The notes under the pieces: model-generated | Told to the model about the DNA's origin: nothing | The model's database searches: none | What the model saw: the letters and a program-made list of their open reading frames with translations, nothing else | Part shown: positions 43,758 through 56,024 of the stretch, one piece after another | Numbering within the stretch: position 1 is the first letter of the stretch | Layout of the letters: each line of letters begins with the position of its first letter | Origin: Spirochaetales bacterium | GTDB taxonomy: Bacteria; Spirochaetota; Leptospiria; Leptospirales; Leptonemataceae | Assembly: GCA_024233935.1 (NCBI GenBank) | Contig: JACKOY010000007.1 | Span: forward strand, 88,934 to 152,933 | Reading direction: 5' to 3' | DNA: 64,000 nucleotides | Translations under genes and position numbers: made by a program

Positions 43758-46700
43758 ACGTAGCCTCTTTCGGTGAGTTTGCGATACAGAACCATTGCCA
43801 GGGCGGGCTGTACAATCAGGGTTCCGTCCCGGGAACTCTGCAATAAGCCCGCGCGTTCCATACTGGCGATACTTTCCCGCCAGGCGGGCATAAAAGCACC
43901 GCACACCGAAGCGATTTTTTCAGAGTTCATTCGTTTGTGCAGGAAGAACTGCACCAGCAACGTGCGCCAGTCCGCAGGCAGATCATCCAGTGCGTGGTCC
44001 AGAATCGGCTCCGGTTTGTTCAGGCCGAGCACGTTTTCGCGCACACTCTGCGCAGCACGAATCCAGGCGCGTAGCGCGGGTCCTGGCCAGCCGCCCGATT
44101 CCTGGAACAGTCGATCAAAAAAGCGCGCGAGCCGAAACCGGCTGACCCGTTCTTCGTCCTGAGCATTAAGCTCAAAGCGCATGCCCGAAACACGATGGCG
44201 GCGCAGTATCAACTCTTGAAGGTCATCGGCCGCGAAGGGGCGACATTCTATACTGCCCAGAGCAAGCTCATGGGCGCTACGCACTTCCCGCATAATTCGC
44301 AGAAAAGCGGGATTGGTATTTACGATAAAGAATGAGCGCCCGGCCAAACTGTTTGCCAGATCAAGGATCGAATCGATCGCTTCATAACCCGCTTCGGTCC
44401 TTTGCCAGTAAAGTTCGAGATCGTTGATGATGACTGCGCTGTCGTCCGGCAGACCGGCCGCGCCTACCGGCCCGGCGGCGCGTTCAAGAGCGCTCTTAAA
44501 AACCGCAGGCCGCGCATCGCCGGCGCCGGGCACAAAAAGCTCAAAGATACGCTGCCTGGGAAAGGATCTTTCGGCGGCGAATCGGGAGAAGTAGGTCTTG
44601 CCGCTTTCGGGTGGGCCGGAAACGAACAAAACGCCGCTCTTTCCGTTCCGAAAATGCCTGACCGCTTCGCCCGCCTGTTCCAGCTCCTGGCGCCGACCGA
44701 CCCAGAATTCGCGGGACGGCTGACTTTTCTCCAGAAACAGGTGGCGGTAGTACCGCGGAAGGGCTCCGACCACGGCTGGGGCCGGCGTCAGATGAGAACC
44801 AAGTTTGAGCATCGATTCGGTGCGGCGGAAAGCCGTCTCTTCCGACGTGGACAGCTCGCGGGCAAAGAGAGCCGCCCGGCTACGTCCGAACCACAGTCGT
44901 ACCGCCGTTCGGTTCCACAGCTCCCGGGCGGAGCTGAGAATTTGTTTGAGCTGTTGGCGCACACGCAGGCGCTCGCTACGCCGCACAAAGAGTCTGAATT
45001 CTTCCTGGGCCCGAACAAAGTGAAAGGGATTCAGCTTCTCGTTCGCAGTTTCGATGGCGCTATCGAGACTGGCCGACCAGGTTTGAATTGCCCGGGCGAC
45101 TGCATCGGACGCGCGGGCAAGTCGTTGTTCTGGTTGAGCGGCGGTGTCCGCGCCTGGGGATTCTTCGAGGGCTTCCGATGGCGGTGGAGCTTCGCTGTGC
45201 TCCAGTCCGCGTTCGGCATCGCGCAGAGCGGCTTCTCCTTCACGCAGGACCCCGCACATCTGGTTGCTGATTTCACGCAGCGTTCCTGAAAAATCCGATT
45301 CAAAAACCGATTCCAGATACCGGCGTACCGCCACATCCGAGGACTCGACCGCCACAAAGCGTTCCTGTTCGCAGTCGCGCAAAGACGTGTCGGAGATGAC
45401 CGCGTATTCTTCCGGTAGTTCAGCGAGCGCCGGTCGGATTTCCGCAAGCAGGCTGCTGGTGATTCCGGCCCCGTCCAGGGCGCTTTCGTCTCCACTGAAC
45501 AAAGTGCGATCCGGTTCGGGCCAGGTCTCAAGAATTCGGCGCATACGACCCAAAAGCCCGCCCACTACCTGACCCTGAATTTCGGAGGCGTGTCGCCGAC
45601 CAATGGCGCGCAATCGATTCTTTGAAAAAAGAAATTCCAGGTCGAGGTGGATCATGGAGGCGAAACGTTCCAGATTTTGACTCAGCAACCCGGTTTGCTC
45701 GCGTAGTACCGCGGTGCGGGCTGCGTAGTCTTTGGACGAACTGCGTCGCGTTCGGCGCAGTCGAACCGCGTCCGGTCGATTGAGCTCCGTGCCCAGCCTT
45801 TGAACAACCGCGCGCGTTGGCACAATCAAGAGCCGCTTGTTTTCTGCCACCCGCGCCCTGAGGGCCCCGGATTCGATTTCGATTTTTTCAGCCACGGCCT
45901 GGCTTCGGGCTTTCAGATCCGCGGCCGACAAATGCCCGCTCTCCATACCGCGATCAATGTTACGAAACGTGGCATCCAGATCCGCAAGCAGGCGATGCAC
46001 CGAAGTCAGGAACTCGTAATTGCATTGATTCGTGTGTCTGACCATCGCTTCTACCCGACGCGGCAGGCGGCGCCGAACTGCGAAGCGCACGGGAATACGG
46101 TAGGGAACCCGCTGGTGCACGTCGCCGCGCCGAACAAGCGCCATGGCACGACGGCGAAACTTCAAGAAACGCACGCGTAGCGAGTCCCCCCGCTTCGGCG
46201 CGTAAAACGATCGGTCCCGGCCCAATGTCAGTTCGGTGGGCACCGCTTCCGCTATTTCCGCCAACCGTTCGCTCAACTCCGCGACGGCGCCCTGCCAGTT
46301 CTCGCTCAGTCGCCCGGACTCGGTGGCGGGCAGGCTTTCCTGCCACAGCCGTCGAATCTGAAACAACAGATCACCGAAGGCGCGGGTCAGCAAGCGCTGG
46401 TTCGCGGCCCGCGCATCCTCTCGATATTCCTTGAGCATGAAGTCAAAGGCGTGTTTGCTCAGCTCGCGAAACCCATCGAGCACCGCCTCCTGTACGGCGA
46501 GCACGCTCCCGGGGCCCGAATCGTGGAACCGGAGCAGGGTGCTTTCTAATTGCTCTGCCAGCGCGCCCAGCGTTACGCGCAGACCTTCGTGGTCCGGATA
46601 GCTGATGGCCGGCAATTCGGGCGTGGCAGACTGCTCCGTGTCCTGGGCGGCAGTTTTCTTTTCCAGGCCGGTATAGATTTCCCCGAAGTATGAGGAGGCC

Positions 46701-48829
46701 CGCACCCAGAGAATACGCTTCAGGACCTGCGAAAAGCCATTCATTCGGTGCACGGCTTCCTGGGCGTCTTCGCGTGCGAAATCGGGCATGCCAAAGAACA
46801 CCAGGTCCGCTCCGGCCGATTCTTCGCGGATAATATCGCTGATGGGTCGGGCCTGCACTCCGTTGAAAACTACGCGCACTGACCCCTCGATTCGGTACGC
46901 TTCGAGGGTCGCTTCCAGATAGCGTCTCAGGGTGTCCCCGCGTGCGGCGTCCTGAGTTACGCTCAAGAAACGGTGCTCCGCGTCGCGCCATTCGTTGGCA
47001 TTTTGCAGAAAGCGTATCAGAGATAGAGCAAGCGCCAGGGAGTTGCCGTGGCCGGACCACCAGACATCGACCCGACGATTTCCGGGCGCTTCCTCGTCTG
47101 CGGCGCTCTGTCCGTGGTCGAAGAGCAATACGTTGTAGTCCAGTTCTCCAAACGATTGCACAAGCTGTCCGAAGCGCTCCGCGCGTCGCAGGCTGCGTGC
47201 CCGGCCCAAAAGTACGGTATTTGGCTCCACTCCGGAGAAGCCGTAGTAGCGGGCGATGTCCTCCATCGCTGCGTACACATCGTCGCATTCCAGAGAACGT
47301 GTAAAGAGGCCGATCTCGCGCTCGTCGGGAGGCACCGACTCTTCCGAACGGGGCCGCAGCCGGGCGCGTGAAGTCTCGGTCAGATCAAAATTGGAAATCA
47401 TGCCCCCGAGTGCGACCTGGCGGGCGAGATTTACAAGCTCCGGCCGGGCATCTTCGCCGCCGCTGAACAGAATCATATTCGGTCGCCAGTTGCGCTGGTG
47501 CACCCGCGAACGGCTGAGATTGTAGAGCCCGCGCTTCACAATCGAAGACCAGAGACCTTCGTAGGTGTCGCCGCTTTCCAGTCGCAGCTGCCGGCGTTTG
47601 AGGGTAATCAAAAGCAGCGCCATGATCGTGGTGGCGCCCAGCATGGCCACGAGATCGAGCTGAATCATCACAACCAGGCAGGTGACGGCGCCGCCCAGAC
47701 TGATCCAGCGTGGAATGCGAAACTCCGGCCGAAAATCCGGGCTCACCCAGCTTTCCAGGGCGCAGCTGATATTGAGAAAACCGTAAGCCGTAATAAAGAA
47801 CATAGTAACAATGCGGGCGAGCACATCCAGTTCGCCGATCAGTATGCCGCACTCCGCAAGGACCAGGGTGAGCACCAACGCGTTGCGTGGTTCGTTGGTT
47901 GGACCGTAGCCTCTCGAGAAAAACCTCGGAGCAATTCGGTCGGCGGACGCGGCCTGCAGAATTCGGGGTGCGCCCAGTATGCTTCCCAGGGCCGAAGAGA
48001 CGGTCGCCCCCCAGACACCGGCAACAAAGACCGGTGCGAAAATCGACGTTTGTTCGAGGATGCTCAGGTTACTCGATAACTCCGCACCATCAATCCGCAG
48101 CGCCAGAAAGACTGCCAGTCCCATGTAAACCACGAGCCCCACAACAATCGCGGCAATCGTTCCCATGGGGATGGATTTTTTTGGATTCTTGAGATCTCCG
48201 GACATGGACACGCCGGCCTCAAAGCCCGTTACGGCTGGAAAAAAGATTCCGAAGAGCGCAGCAAAACCGGCCGAGCCCGCGACAGCCGTCAGGTGCGGCG
48301 TCGGAGCAGTGCCGCGAAAGCCACCAATCAAAACCGAACCCAGGGAAAGGGCTATCGCAGTCATAATGAGGTACTGAGTCTTCATCGCCAGCGAAGTGCT
48401 GATGAGAGTCACGATGGCAACCACCGCGAGGGCGATGCTGCCTGTGAGTCGAATCTGATCGATGGTAACGGGCATGCCCCAGTAGCCCAGGAAACTTTCG
48501 GCAAAGCCGATCAGATACAGGCTGACGCTGAAGGACATGCCAACGAACAGCGCAATTCCGAGAGTTCCCCCGATGGGCAGACCCAGACTGCGCGATATCA
48601 TGTAGTAGCTTCCGCCGGCTTCGACCTTCTTGTCGGTGGCGATCGAAGCAACGGAAAGGCCGGTCGTCACCGATATCACGTGGGCGACCGCAATGATTCC
48701 CAGCGTGAGCCAGAGCCCGGCCTGACCCACAATATAGGGCAGGCGCAAGAACATGATCACGCCGAGGATCGTGAGAATGGAGGGCGTAAAGACGCCGCCG
48801 AACGTCCCAAATTTTTTCGAAGAGCTCAT
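43754..48829 (-). CDS. SLC12-type cation-chloride cotransporter fused to coiled-coil and P-loop ATPase
   Basis: 1691 residues from the ATG at 48829 (SSSKKFGTFGGVFTPSILTI). Residues about 10-440 form an APC-superfamily transporter close to Na-K-Cl/K-Cl cotransporters (ILGVIMFLRLPYIVGQAGLW, FPAVTGFEAGVSMSGDLKNP). About 440-760 is the SLC12 C-terminal domain (RNWRPNMILFSGGEDARPEL). About 760-1380 is long, charged, helical and coiled-coil-like. The end is an AAA/STAND-like ATPase: Walker A GPPESGKT at about 1405 (bases 44594-44617), Walker-B-like AVIINDLELYW at about 1465, sensor-like FFIVNTNP. A winged-helix-like tail closes it. It presumably gates ion cotransport by nucleotide state. Confidence 0.85.
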   Translation of the reverse strand: MSSSKKFGTFGGVFTPSILTILGVIMFLRLPYIVGQAGLWLTLGIIAVAHVISVTTGLSVASIATDKKVEAGGSYYMISRSLGLPIGGTLGIALFVGMSFSVSLYLIGFAESFLGYWGMPVTIDQIRLTGSIALAVVAIVTLISTSLAMKTQYLIMTAIALSLGSVLIGGFRGTAPTPHLTAVAGSAGFAALFGIFFPAVTGFEAGVSMSGDLKNPKKSIPMGTIAAIVVGLVVYMGLAVFLALRIDGAELSSNLSILEQTSIFAPVFVAGVWGATVSSALGSILGAPRILQAASADRIAPRFFSRGYGPTNEPRNALVLTLVLAECGILIGELDVLARIVTMFFITAYGFLNISCALESWVSPDFRPEFRIPRWISLGGAVTCLVVMIQLDLVAMLGATTIMALLLITLKRRQLRLESGDTYEGLWSSIVKRGLYNLSRSRVHQRNWRPNMILFSGGEDARPELVNLARQVALGGMISNFDLTETSRARLRPRSEESVPPDEREIGLFTRSLECDDVYAAMEDIARYYGFSGVEPNTVLLGRARSLRRAERFGQLVQSFGELDYNVLLFDHGQSAADEEAPGNRRVDVWWSGHGNSLALALSLIRFLQNANEWRDAEHRFLSVTQDAARGDTLRRYLEATLEAYRIEGSVRVVFNGVQARPISDIIREESAGADLVFFGMPDFAREDAQEAVHRMNGFSQVLKRILWVRASSYFGEIYTGLEKKTAAQDTEQSATPELPAISYPDHEGLRVTLGALAEQLESTLLRFHDSGPGSVLAVQEAVLDGFRELSKHAFDFMLKEYREDARAANQRLLTRAFGDLLFQIRRLWQESLPATESGRLSENWQGAVAELSERLAEIAEAVPTELTLGRDRSFYAPKRGDSLRVRFLKFRRRAMALVRRGDVHQRVPYRIPVRFAVRRRLPRRVEAMVRHTNQCNYEFLTSVHRLLADLDATFRNIDRGMESGHLSAADLKARSQAVAEKIEIESGALRARVAENKRLLIVPTRAVVQRLGTELNRPDAVRLRRTRRSSSKDYAARTAVLREQTGLLSQNLERFASMIHLDLEFLFSKNRLRAIGRRHASEIQGQVVGGLLGRMRRILETWPEPDRTLFSGDESALDGAGITSSLLAEIRPALAELPEEYAVISDTSLRDCEQERFVAVESSDVAVRRYLESVFESDFSGTLREISNQMCGVLREGEAALRDAERGLEHSEAPPPSEALEESPGADTAAQPEQRLARASDAVARAIQTWSASLDSAIETANEKLNPFHFVRAQEEFRLFVRRSERLRVRQQLKQILSSARELWNRTAVRLWFGRSRAALFARELSTSEETAFRRTESMLKLGSHLTPAPAVVGALPRYYRHLFLEKSQPSREFWVGRRQELEQAGEAVRHFRNGKSGVLFVSGPPESGKTYFSRFAAERSFPRQRIFELFVPGAGDARPAVFKSALERAAGPVGAAGLPDDSAVIINDLELYWQRTEAGYEAIDSILDLANSLAGRSFFIVNTNPAFLRIMREVRSAHELALGSIECRPFAADDLQELILRRHRVSGMRFELNAQDEERVSRFRLARFFDRLFQESGGWPGPALRAWIRAAQSVRENVLGLNKPEPILDHALDDLPADWRTLLVQFFLHKRMNSEKIASVCGAFMPAWRESIASMERAGLLQSSRDGTLIVQPALAMVLYRKLTERGYV

Positions 48830-49060
48830 TCTTGCGCGCGCCGGATGCCTTGCTTTTGGTCCTTCGTTCTCAAGGCCTATCCGGTGCTTACACCCGGTGC
48901 AGGGCAAGTCTATTGAAAGTGCGGCCTTTTAAAACTCAAGTTGCAACGACCGGTGGAAGGGGCCGAGAATCGCCTGGATCTTCGCTTGAGCTGAACCCAA
49001 CACACCGGACTTTCTAATTCCGGCCAGATTGCACGTACGCCTGCCGCCGCATCCAATCCG

Positions 49061-51502
49061 TCAGCGGCCGGCTACGCCGTTTTTCTTTTTGCGCAGACGC
49101 TTATCGACTGCCTGCACCGGTTTGCTTTCCTTGAGCAGGGGCAGCAGTTCCGCGACGTTCATCTGTCCGCTGGCTTCCCCCAATCGATCGAGCAGTTCCT
49201 TTTGCATGGACTGCATGCGTTCCTGGAACTTAGAACCCATTTCCAGTCCATGGCGTGGAATACGCAGAGCATTTTCCAGGATGAGGCGTTGCATTTCGGC
49301 GACCGTGATTTCCACGGCCGGTCGTGCGGGCAGGTACTCCCCGCCCGAAGGATCGTAGAGCACGAGTCCGGCCCGTACCAGACGTTCCCGCGTGAATTCC
49401 AGTCTTTCTGAGTCGCGATCGAAGTAGTCCAGGGCAACCTCATCGGTCAGGGCACTCTTGTTCTGGTACATGGAATGATAGGTGAGCGAGAGCAGCATGA
49501 GGCTGTTCCAGAGCAGACTATCTTCGGCTGTTTCTTTCGCCACGCCACTGCGCGAACGGTGCAGATATGGATGTTGAATCACATACGCGACTTCCAGACC
49601 AAACAATACAATCTGCGTGGACGTCAGAATCACAATCAGACCAAGGGGAATCGCGGCCCAGACTCCATAGATGAAGGTCGTGGTGGTGGGACTCGCGGCA
49701 TAAATGCGAAAGCCAACGATAAAGGCCAGCAGGCTCACGGCGCTGATGGCGCCCCCGACGGTTGCGGCCCGCCAGTCGACGAAGGCGTTGGGCACAAAAC
49801 GGTAGGCCAGCACAAACATGCCCAGAAGGCCGGCCAGCCCCAGTATGCCCACGGCAATGCGCAAAAGCAACCAGCGCATGAGCGGGAAGTCCGAGATCAC
49901 TTCGTGGTCCACGTCGACGTAGGCAAAACCCAGCGACTCGGTACGGTCCGATAGCGTGGCGCCGTTGATGCGAACCAGAGTTTCGTTTTCTCCCGTTAGA
50001 ATGCGCGATCCATCGGGAAGATTCAGGGCGAACAGAAAGTCTTCGTCCTCAAGATCGTCCGTGCTGGGTCGCAACCAGGTACGGCCCGCGTCGAGGGTAT
50101 AACGGAACAGACCATTGCGGCCCACAAGTACTCCCTGGCCTTCCGAATCCAGATCGATCGCGGTGATGTGTTGGTCGATCAGTGCACGCGCATTCAGTCG
50201 CTCCTGGGAGTTGCGCATTTCGCGCCACAGCGCGCCCTGGGCGCCGCCAAAAATCAGATCCCCATTGGGTGCGCCGTCGAGGGCCTGGATATTGATGTAG
50301 GCCGGTCCGTAACGGATGGGCACCGGACCGTTCCAGCTGATGCCTTCGTTGTCTGAGAACAGATAACGACCCTTGCCGACGATGTACAGGCCATTGCGAA
50401 AGGGACCGCCGGCATCGACCGGGATGTTCGTTACCCGCAGAATCTGATTGTAGATGCGACCGAGCGGACGCAGAACCCAGCGATCGTTCCAGAAATAGAT
50501 CAGCCCCGATTGGGAATCCAGAGTCGCCAGAAGAAGCAGGCTACCATCGGAGAGCGCCACCATGTCCCGGACCGCCGGCGGATAGGTCGCCGAATCTTCT
50601 TTGAACATGAGTACGTGGTGTTGCCAGGTCTGGCCCAAATCTTCGCTGTATAAGAACAAACCGCTCTCGGAAACGACGTAGATGCGATCTTCGGTCACTG
50701 CCATGCGATTCAGGGAAAAGAAGTCCTGGGTTTGAACGCGGCGGGCCGGCTCATTTTCTCCGGCAATGCGGTAACCCGGGCCCACCGCGCCGGTCTTGAT
50801 ATCGAAGTACACATCCCGGAAGGGCGCCTCGCGGTCCACCCGCTGGCTCAGGTCAATTTCCCGGCGTTCCCCTTCGGCGCCAAAGATGCGAATACGCCCG
50901 TCGTCGCCCACGACCCAGAAAGAGCGCGCATCGTCCGGGGCAATCACGGCGTGGTTGAAGTCGGCCGGCTCCACCAGATTCAAGAGATAACGGGCCGTGC
51001 TGAAAAATGCAATGACCAGAGTTGGCAAAACAACAAACGAAGCGATATACAGCGCGAAACGATACAAGAGTGGTCGATTGCGCCGCACCCGATAGATCGC
51101 ATTGAAGCTGTCCTCAAGATTGCTGAGCAGATTGGTGGCCGAGTAGATCATAAAGATCGCGCCGATGCTCGTCACCAGGTTTGCGCGTTGCAGTATCTCA
51201 TCCAGGATGGCCATGAGTTCGCTGGTTTCTGACATGCCGTAGGCTGCCAGGAAACGCGCGAGGCCCGTGCGCAGGGCCATACGATCGACGTTGGCAAATT
51301 GCACCAGGATTGTCATCATCGGGATGATCGAAATCACAATCGCATAGGCGATGGCGCTGCCGCGGATGGTGCAGTTGTCCGCCAGAAACTTTTCGAAAGC
51401 GGCCCGGAGTATGCGAAACGAGCGACCCGCCTGGCCTGCGACCGCACGCACGGGCTTTCGTTCGCGCAGGTTTTCGAGGCGAGTTTTGAGGCGCTTTCTC
51501 AT
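49061..51502 (-). CDS. YihY/BrkB-family membrane protein with inserted beta-propeller
   Basis: 813 residues, against about 300 for ordinary YihY proteins. Three helices (about 45-170: IRGSAIAYAIVISIIPMMTI, SIGAIFMIYSATNLL, LYIASFVVLPTLVIAFF) are followed by an insert of about 380 residues. The insert has sialidase/BNR Asp-box motifs (YSEDLGQTW, FSDNEGISW, YTLDAGRTW), so it is probably a beta-propeller, located in the periplasm by topology. Three further helices (about 555-680) and a cytoplasmic helical tail complete the YihY core. Function of YihY is unknown in general. Overlaps the discoidin-like gene by 4 bases. Confidence 0.82.
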   Translation of the reverse strand: MRKRLKTRLENLRERKPVRAVAGQAGRSFRILRAAFEKFLADNCTIRGSAIAYAIVISIIPMMTILVQFANVDRMALRTGLARFLAAYGMSETSELMAILDEILQRANLVTSIGAIFMIYSATNLLSNLEDSFNAIYRVRRNRPLLYRFALYIASFVVLPTLVIAFFSTARYLLNLVEPADFNHAVIAPDDARSFWVVGDDGRIRIFGAEGERREIDLSQRVDREAPFRDVYFDIKTGAVGPGYRIAGENEPARRVQTQDFFSLNRMAVTEDRIYVVSESGLFLYSEDLGQTWQHHVLMFKEDSATYPPAVRDMVALSDGSLLLLATLDSQSGLIYFWNDRWVLRPLGRIYNQILRVTNIPVDAGGPFRNGLYIVGKGRYLFSDNEGISWNGPVPIRYGPAYINIQALDGAPNGDLIFGGAQGALWREMRNSQERLNARALIDQHITAIDLDSEGQGVLVGRNGLFRYTLDAGRTWLRPSTDDLEDEDFLFALNLPDGSRILTGENETLVRINGATLSDRTESLGFAYVDVDHEVISDFPLMRWLLLRIAVGILGLAGLLGMFVLAYRFVPNAFVDWRAATVGGAISAVSLLAFIVGFRIYAASPTTTTFIYGVWAAIPLGLIVILTSTQIVLFGLEVAYVIQHPYLHRSRSGVAKETAEDSLLWNSLMLLSLTYHSMYQNKSALTDEVALDYFDRDSERLEFTRERLVRAGLVLYDPSGGEYLPARPAVEITVAEMQRLILENALRIPRHGLEMGSKFQERMQSMQKELLDRLGEASGQMNVAELLPLLKESKPVQAVDKRLRKKKNGVAGR

Positions 51503-52248
51503 GGGTTGTCGAGAACTGCCGGGCGACGGCTTTCGGTTTCAAAAGCGATTTCGGAAAGCGCCACCGCATGGGGGTAACGCGCGCCGGGATAAAAGTCGAT
51601 CAATTCCAGACGCACCCAGACGATGTCGATGCCCGCCGGGAAACCCGGTGAATCTTCGACCAGACTGTAGTCCAGAAAGCCGAGGTCCACGGACTGGGCG
51701 CCCATCCGGTCTTCGAGTTCGACGCTTCGCGAAGCCCAGAGCGTGGGCGCGTCCATCATGCGGTACTCGCGGTCGAAGTCGTGCAGGCGTTGACGAAAAA
51801 AGAGCACACGCAGTCGGCGGGGCCGGGCGCGTTCCTGAAAAGCCTGGCTACTGGACTGGTCTCCTGACCAGATCCAGAGTTTTTTCAGAGGGTCGATGAC
51901 CGGCGGTTCCGCAGCGCGGTGCGTCAGTCCGACGTGGGTCTGGATAAAGGGCACGGCCGGATTGATCACCCACGCCGGCGCCGAAAGCGAGACCGGGTGC
52001 GCGCCCCGATGATTGAAATTCGGGAGGGCCGTCTCCGGCCGGCCGTCGAAAAGAAGCTGCAGGTCGGGCGCGCCGGAAAGCCAGGTGGCGCTCGACATGA
52101 CATTACGTGTGGTTAGATTTTCCAGGGCCGTCGCATCGTGCAGGGCCTTCGCCATCGCCCCCACAAGCGCAAGCAGAAGCAGCATCAGAAGTGCGCTGGC
52201 CGCCAGATAGGGCTTTTTGCTGGCTTTCCGGGTATCGAGGGCTTGCAT
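51499..52248 (-). CDS. Membrane-anchored discoidin-like (NADase-type glycan-binding) protein
   Basis: About 249 residues from the ATG at 52248. One N-terminal membrane helix (LAASALLMLLLLALVGAMA) anchors an extracytoplasmic domain. That domain has features of the discoidin-like fold: DLQLLFDGRPETAL near the start, and LELIDFYPGARYPHAVALSE (with SEIAFE) near the end. This type binds glycans or other ligands. The stop overlaps the start of the YihY-propeller gene, so it is likely a partner of that protein. The gene diverges from secA. Confidence 0.7.
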   Translation of the reverse strand: MQALDTRKASKKPYLAASALLMLLLLALVGAMAKALHDATALENLTTRNVMSSATWLSGAPDLQLLFDGRPETALPNFNHRGAHPVSLSAPAWVINPAVPFIQTHVGLTHRAAEPPVIDPLKKLWIWSGDQSSSQAFQERARPRRLRVLFFRQRLHDFDREYRMMDAPTLWASRSVELEDRMGAQSVDLGFLDYSLVEDSPGFPAGIDIVWVRLELIDFYPGARYPHAVALSEIAFETESRRPAVLDNP

Positions 52249-52358
52249 GGGAAAAAAGGGTCGCTTGGCAAAAGCCTCCCCTGATACATGCACAGGAGTA
52301 GACTGTAAAGTCCATTTCCAGCGCCCGGACCGTTCGCGGCGCAAGCGGAATCTTTCCC

Positions 52359-55157
<2,799 letters not shown>

Positions 55158-55172
55158 GTCGGGGTTCTTGCC

Positions 55173-55335
55173 TGTCGGCAATGGCGACGGCTTTTTGCTG
55201 AGATAGGCCGATGGGCAGGTTCCACCTTTTCTTTGCATCGGCAAAGCAAAGGTGGCCAAAAGAAAGCGACCCTCGCTGTGCCGGCGTCCATGCCGGCAGC
55301 GCTCGGGGCTTTGTTCCGCCGCATCCCTGCGGCGG
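55173..55335 (+). repeat. Structured repeat, copy 1
   Basis: A 73-base segment (55173-55245) is identical to 55548-55620. It is followed by a conserved part (CCTCGCTGTGCCGGCGTCCA and onward) with two hairpins: CCGGC/GCCGG at 55281-55296, and an 8-bp stem CCGCCGCA/TGCGGCGG around TCCC at 55316-55335. Related hairpins occur in copy 2 and at 62998 and 63452. Confidence 0.85.
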
Positions 55336-55547
55336 TAAGGCGAGGGGCGGGCGTGGCGATAGCCCCTCTGCGTGCTCCGCGGCTCTGCGCGAACAAATAG
55401 CTGACCAATTCCAGGCGAAAGGTCCGGCATTTTATGCGCGGATATATGGTGCTTGATTCGCGCAACGCAGTACCGGGAGATTATCAAGAAGTGCTCTCAT
55501 TAATCCGCGGGAAATCAGGGTCGCAAACGGCGCACAGCTTTCTTTCG

Positions 55548-55771
55548 TGTCGGCAATGGCGACGGCTTTTTGCTGAGATAGGCCGATGGGCAGGTTCCAC
55601 CTTTTCTTTGCATCGGCAAAAACAGATCGCTCGTTCGGAGAGCGATCTGCCCCCCCAGGCGCGACCCAAAGGGAGCGACTGTAGTATACAAGGTGGCCAA
55701 AAGAAAGCGACCCTCGCTGTGCCGGCGTCCATGCCGGTAGCGCTCGGGCTTTTTCCCCCCGCATCCTGCGG
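55548..55771 (+). repeat. Structured repeat, copy 2 with an insert
   Basis: The same 73-base unit (55548-55620) is followed by about 70 unique bases. That insert opens with a perfect 10-bp hairpin (CAGATCGCTC / GAGCGATCTG, 55623-55649). The rest of the copy-1 sequence resumes at about 55691 and ends with a CCGCA/TGCGG hairpin at 55759-55771. Confidence 0.85.
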
Positions 55772-56024
55772 CGGTAACGCAGGGTGCGCGCGCGGCCAAT
55801 AACCTGCGGGGAACCTGGTTTTGAGTTCCACTTTGGTTCGATTCAAGGAGCGCCGGCGAAGGGAAGACGCGACACCAGGCAGCCGTTTCAATCTCCTTCG
55901 CTCCGGCGGGGCGGAAGCGCTCAGCGCGCAATGCGCGTCGGCTTGCCCCGCCCCTTACGCCGAAGCGGAGCGGAAAGTGCTAACGGTCCCCGGCGGGATA
56001 GGTAAGTCACCCCAATCTACGTCC

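Larger units (their letters stand above)
55158..56024. other. Non-coding region after secA
   Basis: About 870 bases with no convincing gene on either strand. It holds two copies of a structured repeat (separate entries) and a few open frames that read through them in several phases. The secA terminator could not be identified with confidence. Confidence 0.6.
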
